NCBI GenBank assembly: GCA_021813905.1
Contig: JAKAJH010000002.1
Location: 62,001-126,000 of the forward strand
Direction: 5' to 3'
Source: Bacteroidota bacterium
GTDB taxonomy: Bacteria; Bacteroidota; Ignavibacteria; UBA10030
Length of the DNA stretch: 64,000 bases
The first letter of the stretch is position 1. Each line of letters starts with the position of its first letter. This document shows positions 30,546-39,190 of the stretch, in pieces. The position numbers and the translations under genes were made by a program. The notes under the pieces are model-generated. The model was given only the letters and a program-made list of their open reading frames with translations, was not told the DNA's origin and ran no database searches.

Positions 30546-31775
30546 ATGATGGCATTCCTCGCACTAGTGATGTTGGCCACCGGAGATCCTGACATGTCTT
30601 CTGCATCCGACTCATCGGTTGCCCGGGAGTTGTTCACGCTCTACGAGCAGTTCATGCAACCGGATATTCAGAAACGCCGATTCACCCAGGCGCAAATGTT
30701 CGACTGGCTCACGCCACTGCTGCAATCGTCGGACATCCGGTCCACCGATCTCGGGCGCTCCGCCGAAGGCCGCATGATCCGCCTGTATTCGTACGGCACC
30801 GGACCGATTCGCGTTCTGCTTTGGTCGCAAATGCACGGTGACGAGTCAACCGCGACTATGGCGCTGATCGACATGCTCCGATTCTTCACGCGACATTCCG
30901 ATCACCCGGTTGCCCGCATGATCCGCGAGCGTCTGACACTCCTGATGATCCCGATGCTCAATCCGGACGGCGCCGAGCGCTTCACCCGACGGACCGCGCA
31001 GAACATTGATCTCAACCGTGACGCGCGGTCCCTGGTGACACCGGAAGCGGTCATTCTCAAATCGGCTTGCGACGCCTTCGCGCCGGCGTACGGCTTCAAC
31101 CTTCACGATCAGGACCGGCACTACACCGTCGGCACGACCCGAAAGCCCACCGTGATCGCACTGCTCGCGCCGCCCGTGAACGAGGAGAAGACGGACAATG
31201 TTGTCCGCCTCCGGGCCAAACGCGTCGCCGCCGTCTTGCGCGGTGCCCTCGAGCAGTTCGTCCCGGGACACGTCGCGAAGTGGGATGACACCTTTGAACC
31301 CCGCGCGTTCGGGGATAACATCCAGCGCCGGGGGACAAGCACGGTGCTCATCGAATCAGGATGGTGGGCGGATGATCCGGAGAAGATGTTTCTCCGAAAG
31401 CTGAACTGCACCGGCCTGCTTGCCACGCTGGATGGCATCGCGCACGGACGGACGGACGAGGTCGACGCGGGCGTGTACGAATCAATCCCCTTCAACACAA
31501 AACGCATCTATGATGTCATCTACCGCAATGCCACGTACCAGGCGGTCCCGGATGCGCCGCCGGTTCGCGTCGACGTGGGAGTGAACGTAACCGGCGCATC
31601 TGCTGACACCACCGTCGGAAAAGGGCAGACAGCGACTGTGGAGGATGTGGGAGATCTCAGCACATTCTCCGGATTCACCGAAAGAGACCTGGAAGGAAAG
31701 CGCGTGGATCTGTCGGGGATCGTGCTGGAGACGCCGTTTCCTGCGGAAGAGCTGAACCGGATCTTCGGGAACTAA
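30546..31775 (+). CDS. M14-family zinc carboxypeptidase-like protein
   Basis: QMHGDESTATM (HxxE), LNPDGAERFTRRTAQNIDLNRDAR, FNLHDQ; start ambiguous (ORF opens at 30345; candidates 30546, 30594). Confidence 0.8.
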   Translation: MMAFLALVMLATGDPDMSSASDSSVARELFTLYEQFMQPDIQKRRFTQAQMFDWLTPLLQSSDIRSTDLGRSAEGRMIRLYSYGTGPIRVLLWSQMHGDESTATMALIDMLRFFTRHSDHPVARMIRERLTLLMIPMLNPDGAERFTRRTAQNIDLNRDARSLVTPEAVILKSACDAFAPAYGFNLHDQDRHYTVGTTRKPTVIALLAPPVNEEKTDNVVRLRAKRVAAVLRGALEQFVPGHVAKWDDTFEPRAFGDNIQRRGTSTVLIESGWWADDPEKMFLRKLNCTGLLATLDGIAHGRTDEVDAGVYESIPFNTKRIYDVIYRNATYQAVPDAPPVRVDVGVNVTGASADTTVGKGQTATVEDVGDLSTFSGFTERDLEGKRVDLSGIVLETPFPAEELNRIFGN

Positions 31776-31800
31776 TTCCGGATCTGCTGTTTTCCGCGCC

Positions 31801-31829
31801 TTGACCCCGGCCGGACTTTTCCCTATGTT
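31801..31829 (+). promoter_or_regulatory. Putative promoter of the ECF sigma gene
   Basis: TTGACC (31801-31806) - N17 - TATGTT (31824-31829). Confidence 0.6.
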
Positions 31830-31906
31830 GAAAGAGCATTCCCGCGCCTGCCGCGGGGAGACCGTGTGCGGGAGACCGGAGCCGAGGAGGGAATGCAGGT
31901 CACGCA

Positions 31907-32497
31907 ATGTCGACCCCGCGCACCCCCATACCGCAGACCACACGCCTGAAGCAGAAGGAATTCGAAGCGGAAGCCGTTCCGCACATGGACCTGCTGTACA
32001 ATTTCGCTCTCCGCACAACGGGCAACGCGGACGATGCCCGCGACCTCCTGCAGGAAACCTACCTCAAGGCGTTTCGCTTCTGGGATAAGTACGAGAAGGG
32101 AACCAACATCCGGGCATGGCTGTTCCGGATCATGAAGAACTCGTACATCAACCGGTACCGCAAGGAGACACGCGAACCGGGCATGGTCGACTACGAGGAT
32201 GTCGAGAACTTCTATGACTCGATCCGGGCGGACAGCACCGACACCAACGATCTTCAGGAGAAGCTGTTCGGCAACCTCCTGAGTGACGAGGTCACCCAGG
32301 CGCTGCAATCGCTGCCGGGGGATTTCAGGACGGTCGTCATCCTGGCCGACATCGAGGGCCTCAGCTACGAGGAGGTTGCGGAGTTCCTCAACTGTCCCAT
32401 CGGCACGGTCCGATCGCGTCTCCATCGGGGCCGGAAGATGCTTCAAACGCAGCTCTTCGAGTACGCGCGGGACCGCGGTCTGATATCCTCGGACTGA
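31907..32497 (+). CDS. ECF-type RNA polymerase sigma factor
   Basis: Sigma70 region 2 (LYNFALRTTGNADDARDLLQETYLKAFRFWDKYEKGTNIRAWLFRIMKNSYINRYRK) and region 4 (LPGDFRTVVILADIEGLSYEEVAEFLNCPIGTVRSRLHRGRKML). Confidence 0.93.
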   Translation: MSTPRTPIPQTTRLKQKEFEAEAVPHMDLLYNFALRTTGNADDARDLLQETYLKAFRFWDKYEKGTNIRAWLFRIMKNSYINRYRKETREPGMVDYEDVENFYDSIRADSTDTNDLQEKLFGNLLSDEVTQALQSLPGDFRTVVILADIEGLSYEEVAEFLNCPIGTVRSRLHRGRKMLQTQLFEYARDRGLISSD

Positions 32498-32549
32498 ACA
32501 TCCCGGGGAGGCAACGGCATGGTGAAGCGGTCAAACGGTGCGGACGAGG

Positions 32550-33386
32550 ATGTTCGTGAAGTGTGAAGAAGCACAATGGCTGGCTGTCGACGAGATCGAC
32601 GGCAGGCTTCCCGCCGATGTCCGGCACGCGCTGTTCCGGCACCTCCAGGCGTGTCCGTCGTGCCGGCGTTCGTACGAGCTGGGTGCCGTTACCCGCCTTG
32701 CCATCCGCCGGGCCCTCCCCTCTCTTCCCACTCCCGCCAACGTGCGGCGCGGAGTTCTGCAGGTAATCGCCGTTGAGCGACCGATCCAACGTGTCATTGG
32801 CCGATCCGTGAGAATGCTGGCGCATACTCTGACCGCGAGACCCGCACTCTTCGGCGGACTCGCCACGGCGATGTTTCTGGCGTTCATCGCGTTCCAGCCG
32901 GCGATGGTGCAGCATTCTCCCTACCGGCCGATCGCGATGAATGTCGTGCGTGAAGCGGCGGTCAATCTCGAACTGTTCCGCACCGGACAGCTTCAGCCGG
33001 CCGTGATCACGACGAAGCCGGACTCGCTGTGCGGATATCTTCATACCCTGGGCGCTCCGTTGGCGTCGTGCGTGCGATCGTTCCGGGGATGGAGCTGGTA
33101 CGGCGGCTCCGTGACGGAGCACGAAGGCATCAAGCTCACCCACCTGGTCTGCCGTGTCGGATCGGATTACATCTATGTCTTTGGCGTGCGGGAGGAGGAG
33201 ATGCGGCGGGACGGGGATTTTGCGCTGCCCCCGTCTGCGATGCGCCGGCTGGCAACAGTCGGGTGGTATGCAACGCCGGACAGCGCGCGATGCGCGGTGG
33301 TGATGTGGACCGAGAATAACACACTCTGTGCCGCGGCGTCCACAATGAAGAAAGCCGACCTGTTGTACTACCTCGCGTCGCGCTGA
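32550..33386 (+). CDS. Putative anti-sigma factor (zf-HC2-like N-terminus and one TM)
   Basis: CEEAQWLAVDEIDGRLPADVRHALFRHLQACPSCRRSYEL zinc-finger pattern, adjacent to sigma gene. Confidence 0.75.
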   Translation: MFVKCEEAQWLAVDEIDGRLPADVRHALFRHLQACPSCRRSYELGAVTRLAIRRALPSLPTPANVRRGVLQVIAVERPIQRVIGRSVRMLAHTLTARPALFGGLATAMFLAFIAFQPAMVQHSPYRPIAMNVVREAAVNLELFRTGQLQPAVITTKPDSLCGYLHTLGAPLASCVRSFRGWSWYGGSVTEHEGIKLTHLVCRVGSDYIYVFGVREEEMRRDGDFALPPSAMRRLATVGWYATPDSARCAVVMWTENNTLCAAASTMKKADLLYYLASR

Positions 33387-33394
33387 GCGTCCGA

Positions 33395-34096
33395 TTACGT
33401 CCCGACGAACAAGCGGTTCGCGAGGGACCGAGGCAATTCGGCGCTCAGGATCTTCTGTGCTGCGGTCTCAATGTCGTACGGAGCCCGCACGTTCCGGTAG
33501 GACCAATCTTCCGTGTCCAGCACGCCGAAACTCAGACGCGGATCGCGGTCCCGCGGCTGACCGACGCTCCCCACGTTCACAAGCATGCGGCCATTCCGAT
33601 GGAGCGCCGCGATGCGTCCCCGTTGATCATAGATCCCGGGAAAATGCGAATGACCGACGAAGCAGAGCGTTTCCGTGAAGCAGCGGAATGCCGTCTGCGC
33701 GTCCTCGGCGTCGACGATGTAATGCCATTGATCCGGCTCGCAGGGCGAGGCGTGGACGAACAAGATGTCGCTGAGCGTTCGTTGGAGCGGAAGACGCGCG
33801 AGGTAGGACAGGTTCTCCGGCGAAATGTGTCGGTGGGTCCAGAAGACGGCGGAACGGGCGTTGGCGGTGAACGAGTCGGCGATCTCGGTCCGAACCACCG
33901 CGGCGTCGTGGTTGCCCTGCACAACGACGTCGCACCGGCCACGAACCAGCTCCACGCACGGATCGGGGTCGGCTCCATAGCCGACAATATCGCCCAGGCA
34001 CACGATGTGGTCGACGGATTCCGACTCGATCAAACGTAACGTCGCGGAGAGTGCCTCGAGGTTGGAATGGATGTCAGAAATGATTGCCAACCGCAC
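33395..34096 (-). CDS. Metallophosphoesterase
   Basis: AIISDIHSNLEAL, CLGDIVGYGADPD, VQGNHDAAV, FVGHSHFP calcineurin-like motifs. Confidence 0.88.
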   Translation of the reverse strand: MRLAIISDIHSNLEALSATLRLIESESVDHIVCLGDIVGYGADPDPCVELVRGRCDVVVQGNHDAAVVRTEIADSFTANARSAVFWTHRHISPENLSYLARLPLQRTLSDILFVHASPCEPDQWHYIVDAEDAQTAFRCFTETLCFVGHSHFPGIYDQRGRIAALHRNGRMLVNVGSVGQPRDRDPRLSFGVLDTEDWSYRNVRAPYDIETAAQKILSAELPRSLANRLFVGT

Positions 34097-34323
34097 CGCA
34101 ATGCCTCCCGCAATCGTGGTGTGCGCGTATGAGCATTGGAATGGTCCCCGGATGATCCTCCGGTCGCCGCCGGGTTGCCATCCCCGGGGGGCGCGATGCG
34201 CGTCGCCGTCGCAACGATCCGCACCGCCCGGGTGACCGGACCGGTGTTCTCCCCCGCGCCGCAGATCCTCCTCGCATCAACGGCACGGGAGAATATAGCA
34301 ATTGGCGGAGGATGAAGCAACCG

Positions 34324-34352
34324 TTGCGCTGCACCCAACGCCTCTGTATATT
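34324..34352 (+). promoter_or_regulatory. Putative promoter of the extended CDF transporter
   Basis: TTGCGC (34324-34329) - N17 - TATATT (34347-34352), 12 bp before the ATG at 34365. Confidence 0.5.
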
Positions 34353-34364
34353 GCGGGCACCGAC

Positions 34365-35771
34365 ATGACAACGACCCGCCCTCACGGTCTTATGAATCTC
34401 GAACTCGCAAGCAGGGAAAAACGCGCCATCGCGGTCTCGTCCGTCGTTGCCGCGGTGTTCCTTACCACGTTCAAACTGGTGGTGGGGATCGAGACGGACA
34501 GCCTTGGCATTCTGTCGGAAGCGGCGCACTCCGGACTGGACCTTATGGCGGCGGTGATCACCCTGATTGCCGTGACGGTCGCCGACCGTCCGCCGGATGA
34601 GGATCACCGGTACGGCCACGGCAAAGTGGAGAACATCTCGGCGTTCGTCGAGACGCTGCTGCTGGTGATCACGTGTGTCTGGATCATCTGGGAGGCGATC
34701 GACCGGCTTTCCACCGGCAAGACGCAGGTCGAAGCCACCGTGTGGGGCTTCATTGTCATGGGAACGTCAATCATCGTGGACTTCAGCCGCTCGCGGGCCC
34801 TGTATCGGATCGCGCGCAAGCACCACAGTCAGGCGCTCGAGGCGGACGCGCTGCATTTCTCCAGCGACATCTGGTCATCGCTGACCGTCATTGCAGGACT
34901 CTTCTTCGTCTCGATCGGGTACCGGGCGTTCGACTCTATTGCTGCGATGGTTGTCGCCCTGCTGGTCCTGTTCGTGAGCTACCGGCTGGGTCGCCGGACG
35001 ATCGATGCGCTCATGGACCGGGTGCCGAAGGATGTCGCAGACCAGGTGCGAGCCGCCATCACAGCGGTGGATGGAGTGGAAGAGGTGCGAAATCTGCGCG
35101 TCCGGCCGTCGGGGGCGCATCTGTTCGTGGATACCGTTGTGCGTATCCGGCGCACGGTGCCGTTCCAGCAGGCCCACGCGATTATGGATGCCGCGGAACG
35201 GGCGGTGCGGACCGTTCATCCGAACGCAGACGTGACGGTGCATGCCGAGCCGTTTGCCTCGGACGATGAGAGCCTTGTGGATAAGATCCGCATGATCGTG
35301 GTGAACAAAGGGCTTCGCGCTCCGCACAACCTCGAGGTGCAGCTGACCGATGGAAGATACTTCATCGACTTCGACGTGGAATATCAGAAAGGCAAGTCGT
35401 TCGCCGAGGCACACGCGATCGCGTCGGAGATCGAAACAGAAATCCAGCAGGACGTCCCCGCCGTCGGGAAAGTGACGATCCACATGGAGGAGTATCATCC
35501 GGCCGAGCGCGCCCTCACGAACGTGACGGATACCGAGCTGCGGCTCTCGTCGGACATCCAGCGGGTGACGGAGAATCACAAGGATGTGTTCGCGTGCAAG
35601 GATCTGACGCTGCTGAAAGAGGGGAGACACTACAACGCCACGCTGACGTGCACCATCGACCGGCGCAAGACGCTCGACGAAGTGCACCGGATCATCTCGG
35701 AGATCGAAACGGTGCTGTTTCAGCACTTCAAACAGCTGCGGCGGATCACTATCCACGCCGAGCCGCAGTAA
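34365..35771 (+). CDS. Cation diffusion facilitator transporter with three C-terminal CDF-like modules
   Basis: SEAAHSGLDLMAA and ADALHFSSDIWSS TM motifs (metal site positions); three successive C-terminal alpha/beta modules. Confidence 0.85.
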   Translation: MTTTRPHGLMNLELASREKRAIAVSSVVAAVFLTTFKLVVGIETDSLGILSEAAHSGLDLMAAVITLIAVTVADRPPDEDHRYGHGKVENISAFVETLLLVITCVWIIWEAIDRLSTGKTQVEATVWGFIVMGTSIIVDFSRSRALYRIARKHHSQALEADALHFSSDIWSSLTVIAGLFFVSIGYRAFDSIAAMVVALLVLFVSYRLGRRTIDALMDRVPKDVADQVRAAITAVDGVEEVRNLRVRPSGAHLFVDTVVRIRRTVPFQQAHAIMDAAERAVRTVHPNADVTVHAEPFASDDESLVDKIRMIVVNKGLRAPHNLEVQLTDGRYFIDFDVEYQKGKSFAEAHAIASEIETEIQQDVPAVGKVTIHMEEYHPAERALTNVTDTELRLSSDIQRVTENHKDVFACKDLTLLKEGRHYNATLTCTIDRRKTLDEVHRIISEIETVLFQHFKQLRRITIHAEPQ

Positions 35772-35786
35772 CCAGATTGCGCCGCC

Positions 35787-37079
35787 CTACGTCTTCTGCT
35801 GTTTCTTCTTCGCGGCAGGAAACAGCACGTTGTTGAGAATGAGCCGGTAGCCCGGCGAGTTCTTGTGGAGGCTGAGATCCGTCGGCGGATCGCCCACCGC
35901 GTGCTGATAGTCTTCGGGATCATGCCCGCCGTAGAAGGTGAACGTTCCCCGCCCGAAATTGCCGTGGATGTATTTCACCTCGTCCGTCCCCTCCCGCTCG
36001 GCCATGATCGTCACGGTCTTCTTGATCAGCGTCTTGCGGAATGCCGTCGTCTGCCCCATGAATCCTTTGATGATGTTGACGTGGTCCTGCGTGAGCATGG
36101 TCGGGACCGGGTCGTACTTCGCGGAGAACTCGAAGAGGGTGAAGTAGTCCGTGTTCGGGTCGCGGATGGGCGGCGGATCGCTCGGCGGAATGTCAATGTC
36201 GGAATATTCGTACCGCAGCGGATTCATGTCGAGCGTGAAGTTCTCAAACGCGAGCGTCTTGCTGAAATCGAGCTTCTGCTGCGCGTTCCGGTCGGGGGGA
36301 TCGCCGTCGTACATCACGTCGCAGATATCGTCGTTCTCCGCGGCGAGTGCGATGTCGTAGCTGTCGGTGGCGGAGCACATGGCGAACATGAATCCGCCGT
36401 TGCCGACGTAGTCCTTGATTGCCCGCGCGACCGCCTTCTTCTCTTCGGAGACCTTCTTGAACCCGAGTTTCTTTGCCTCCGCCTCGTACAAGGTCTGCTG
36501 CTCGATGTACCAGGGCGCGGACCGGTAATTCGCATAGAACTTGCCGTACTGACCGGTGAAATCCTCGTGGTGCAGATGGAGCCAGTCGTATTCCGAGAGC
36601 TTGCCCGCGAGAACCTCATCATCCCACACTTTTGCGTAGGGGATCTCGGCGTATTCAAGCGCCATCGTGACTGCGTCGTCCCACGGCTTGAATGTCGGCG
36701 GCACATACACGGCGATCTTCGGCGCCTTCTCGAGCCGGACGACATCCATGTTGTTGTCATCACGGCGCACTTCGGCGTAGATGGTCGCAGCGTCCGCCGC
36801 GGAGATCTCCCGGAATGTCACGCCCCGCACCCGGCACTCGGTCGCCAGTGGCGTCGCATCATCGCACAGGAACGACCCGCCCCGGTAGTTCAGCAGCCAA
36901 TCCACCTCTCCCCCCTTCTCCAGCACCCAGTAAGCGATGCCGTACGCCTTCAGATGGTCCGTCTGACTGAGGTCCATCGGAATGAGCAGCTTCGCCTGGG
37001 CCGAAAGCAAAACGGGACCGGCCAGGAGCATCAAGAGCGCCAGCCGCAGGCGCCCGGTATTCCATAGCAGCGTCTTCAT
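35787..37079 (-). CDS. Exported conserved protein (similar proteins are often annotated asparagine synthetase B in Bacteroidota, likely a misnomer)
   Basis: Signal peptide, then LLIPMDLSQTDHLKAYGIAYWVLEKGGEVDWLLNYRGGSFL; C-terminus with GRGTFTFYGGHDPEDYQHAVGDPPTDLSLHKNSPGYRLILNNVLFPAAKKK. Confidence 0.65.
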   Translation of the reverse strand: MKTLLWNTGRLRLALLMLLAGPVLLSAQAKLLIPMDLSQTDHLKAYGIAYWVLEKGGEVDWLLNYRGGSFLCDDATPLATECRVRGVTFREISAADAATIYAEVRRDDNNMDVVRLEKAPKIAVYVPPTFKPWDDAVTMALEYAEIPYAKVWDDEVLAGKLSEYDWLHLHHEDFTGQYGKFYANYRSAPWYIEQQTLYEAEAKKLGFKKVSEEKKAVARAIKDYVGNGGFMFAMCSATDSYDIALAAENDDICDVMYDGDPPDRNAQQKLDFSKTLAFENFTLDMNPLRYEYSDIDIPPSDPPPIRDPNTDYFTLFEFSAKYDPVPTMLTQDHVNIIKGFMGQTTAFRKTLIKKTVTIMAEREGTDEVKYIHGNFGRGTFTFYGGHDPEDYQHAVGDPPTDLSLHKNSPGYRLILNNVLFPAAKKKQQKT

Positions 37080-37110
37080 GTGTGTACCGTCTGATGAACG
37101 AAACCCCGGC

Positions 37111-37794
37111 TCACCGAAGTTCCAACCGTCCAAAATGTTCGAAGCGATGAAAACAACCCGGGCCAAGACCCGTGGAGGACCAGGCGAACAGCTCATCGCC
37201 GTGGAATCGTCCCGTCGCCCGGTAGAAATTGCACCACCACGATACCCCCCGCGGATCGGCGTCGGTCAGCGCCCGCCACGGGATCTTCAGTCCGGCGTAC
37301 CAACGACCGTTGTGAGAGTCCACGTGCGAGAAGAACCGGGCGCCGGACCGCCATCCGAAATCGGCGTCGAGGGGCTCCGTGCGGTGGTCCACATCGATGT
37401 CGATCCATCGGCTGTCGGGCGCGACCTCGAATTCCTTGTACCGCTTCGTGTGCGGCACATCCTCTCCGATAAACACCTCGAGCACGTCGCTGTGTTCCCA
37501 CAATCGCATCGTCTTTCCGCTCTCCGTGTCCCGTAAGACCGACGCGGGAGCGCTGCGCAACGACGTGAACGATGCCTCGAATCCCACGAAGAGCGCCCCG
37601 GGATCCCACGCCACCGCCACGCTCGTCGCGAGGTGGGCCGGCGTCGGTGTCCCGTCGGCGATCTGCAAATGCGCTGCATCGGCGCTCCGGCAGTACTCGC
37701 GCAGATTGCTGCCGTCCACGGTCCAGCCGGTCACCGACCGGGCGCGAAGTATGGGAGGGGCGCTTTCCAACGTGTTTCTACTCGACCGCCGCAT
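37111..37794 (-). CDS. Carbohydrate-binding family 9-like protein
   Basis: VAVAWDPGALFVGFEAS...DVLEVFIG...YKEFEVAPDSRWIDIDVD...WYAGLKIPWRAL pattern of CBM9-like domains. Confidence 0.7.
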   Translation of the reverse strand: MRRSSRNTLESAPPILRARSVTGWTVDGSNLREYCRSADAAHLQIADGTPTPAHLATSVAVAWDPGALFVGFEASFTSLRSAPASVLRDTESGKTMRLWEHSDVLEVFIGEDVPHTKRYKEFEVAPDSRWIDIDVDHRTEPLDADFGWRSGARFFSHVDSHNGRWYAGLKIPWRALTDADPRGVSWWCNFYRATGRFHGDELFAWSSTGLGPGCFHRFEHFGRLELR

Positions 37795-39175
37795 TGAGCG
37801 GCACCACTTCGATCGGGCCGAGGCCTTCCAGCTGCGCGCGGGTCTCCGCCGGATTGCTCACGACGAGAATCAGCAGATCGTCATACGGAATGTCCTTCGG
37901 CACCACGCGATTGATATCGGCCAGCGTGACGGCGTGAATGCGGCGAACGTATCCGCGCAGGTAGTCGTCGGGGAGATGATAAAAGAGCATGGTGCTGAGC
38001 TGGGCGGCGAGATTCTCCGGCGCCTGGAGATTGCGCGCGAACGAACCGGCGATGTAATTCTGCGCCTTGGACAATTCCGCGGCGCTCACGCCGTGCTCAC
38101 GGATCTTCTTCAGCTCCGCCAGTGCGACGTCAATTGTGGTCCGGAGCGACCGGTTCTTCGTGAACGTGCTGACGGTGAACGTACCGCCTTGCCGCGCGGA
38201 AGCGAACGAACTGTTCGCGCCGTACGTCAGGCTGCGCTTCACGCGGATTTCCTCGACGAGGCGAGAGGTAAACCCGCCGCCGAGGATCGTGTTGGCGACC
38301 TGAAGCGTGTACCGGTCGGGATTGAGAATATCCACGCCGGTATTGCCGATGCGGATCTGCGATTGCGTCACGTCGGGCTTGTCGATGATGACGACGTGCC
38401 GGCCGCTGATGCGCTTCGGCGCGACCGACGGAACGGACGGCGCGGTTCCGCGCGGCCACATGCCGAAGGCGGATTCGACCGACGCCAGCATCGCCTTCTC
38501 CTGAAAATCACCCACAACCACGAGAAGCGCGTTGTTGGGCACGAAGGTTTGCCGCTCGAAAGCAATGATCGCGTCGCGCGTCATCCTGGGAAGCGATGCG
38601 TGCGTGCCGAGTGCCTGCCGGCCGTATGGATGCATGCCGTAGACGCGCCGGTTGTAAGCGATCGAGGCGATATTGCCCGGTTCCTCTTTTATACTCTCAA
38701 GGGTGGCGAGCCGCTGCGAGCGTTCGCGGTCGATCTCCTCCTGCGGAAACACCGGGTGCAGGATCACATCCGAAAAGAGCGCGAGGCCGGCCGGAAGATC
38801 CTTCGTGAGAAACTCCCCGCTGATCGTGAACTGGTCGAGACCGGCGCTGGTGCGGAGGACGCCGCCGACAAAATCAACCTGCTCGGCGATCTGGGTGGCG
38901 GTGCGGGTCTGCGTTCCCTGGCGGAGCAGCTCGGCCGTCATGCTCGCGAGTCCGGTGAGCGAGTCCGGTTCGAGGGCGCGCCCGCCCCCGACGGTCATCA
39001 CCAGTTCCACCAGGGGCAGTTGGTGGTATTCCATCAGCACGACGGTGAGGCCGTTGCCGAGCGTATGCGTGGTGAACGGCGGAATCTGAACGTCAGCTGC
39101 GCCGGTGGCGGCCTGAGGCAGTGCGACGGCCGCGATCCCGGCAATCAGAACACAAAGGATCAGGAATCGTTTCAT
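37778..39175 (-). CDS. M16-family peptidase-like subunit lacking HXXEH (probably non-catalytic)
   Basis: M16 fold signatures (LGNGLTVVLMEYHQLPLVEL...; second half VNTILGGGFTSRLVEEIRVKRSLTYGANS); catalytic position reads GLASMTAEL. Confidence 0.88.
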   Translation of the reverse strand: MKRFLILCVLIAGIAAVALPQAATGAADVQIPPFTTHTLGNGLTVVLMEYHQLPLVELVMTVGGGRALEPDSLTGLASMTAELLRQGTQTRTATQIAEQVDFVGGVLRTSAGLDQFTISGEFLTKDLPAGLALFSDVILHPVFPQEEIDRERSQRLATLESIKEEPGNIASIAYNRRVYGMHPYGRQALGTHASLPRMTRDAIIAFERQTFVPNNALLVVVGDFQEKAMLASVESAFGMWPRGTAPSVPSVAPKRISGRHVVIIDKPDVTQSQIRIGNTGVDILNPDRYTLQVANTILGGGFTSRLVEEIRVKRSLTYGANSSFASARQGGTFTVSTFTKNRSLRTTIDVALAELKKIREHGVSAAELSKAQNYIAGSFARNLQAPENLAAQLSTMLFYHLPDDYLRGYVRRIHAVTLADINRVVPKDIPYDDLLILVVSNPAETRAQLEGLGPIEVVPLNAAVE

Positions 39176-39190
39176 GGGCGTCTCCTCGGC

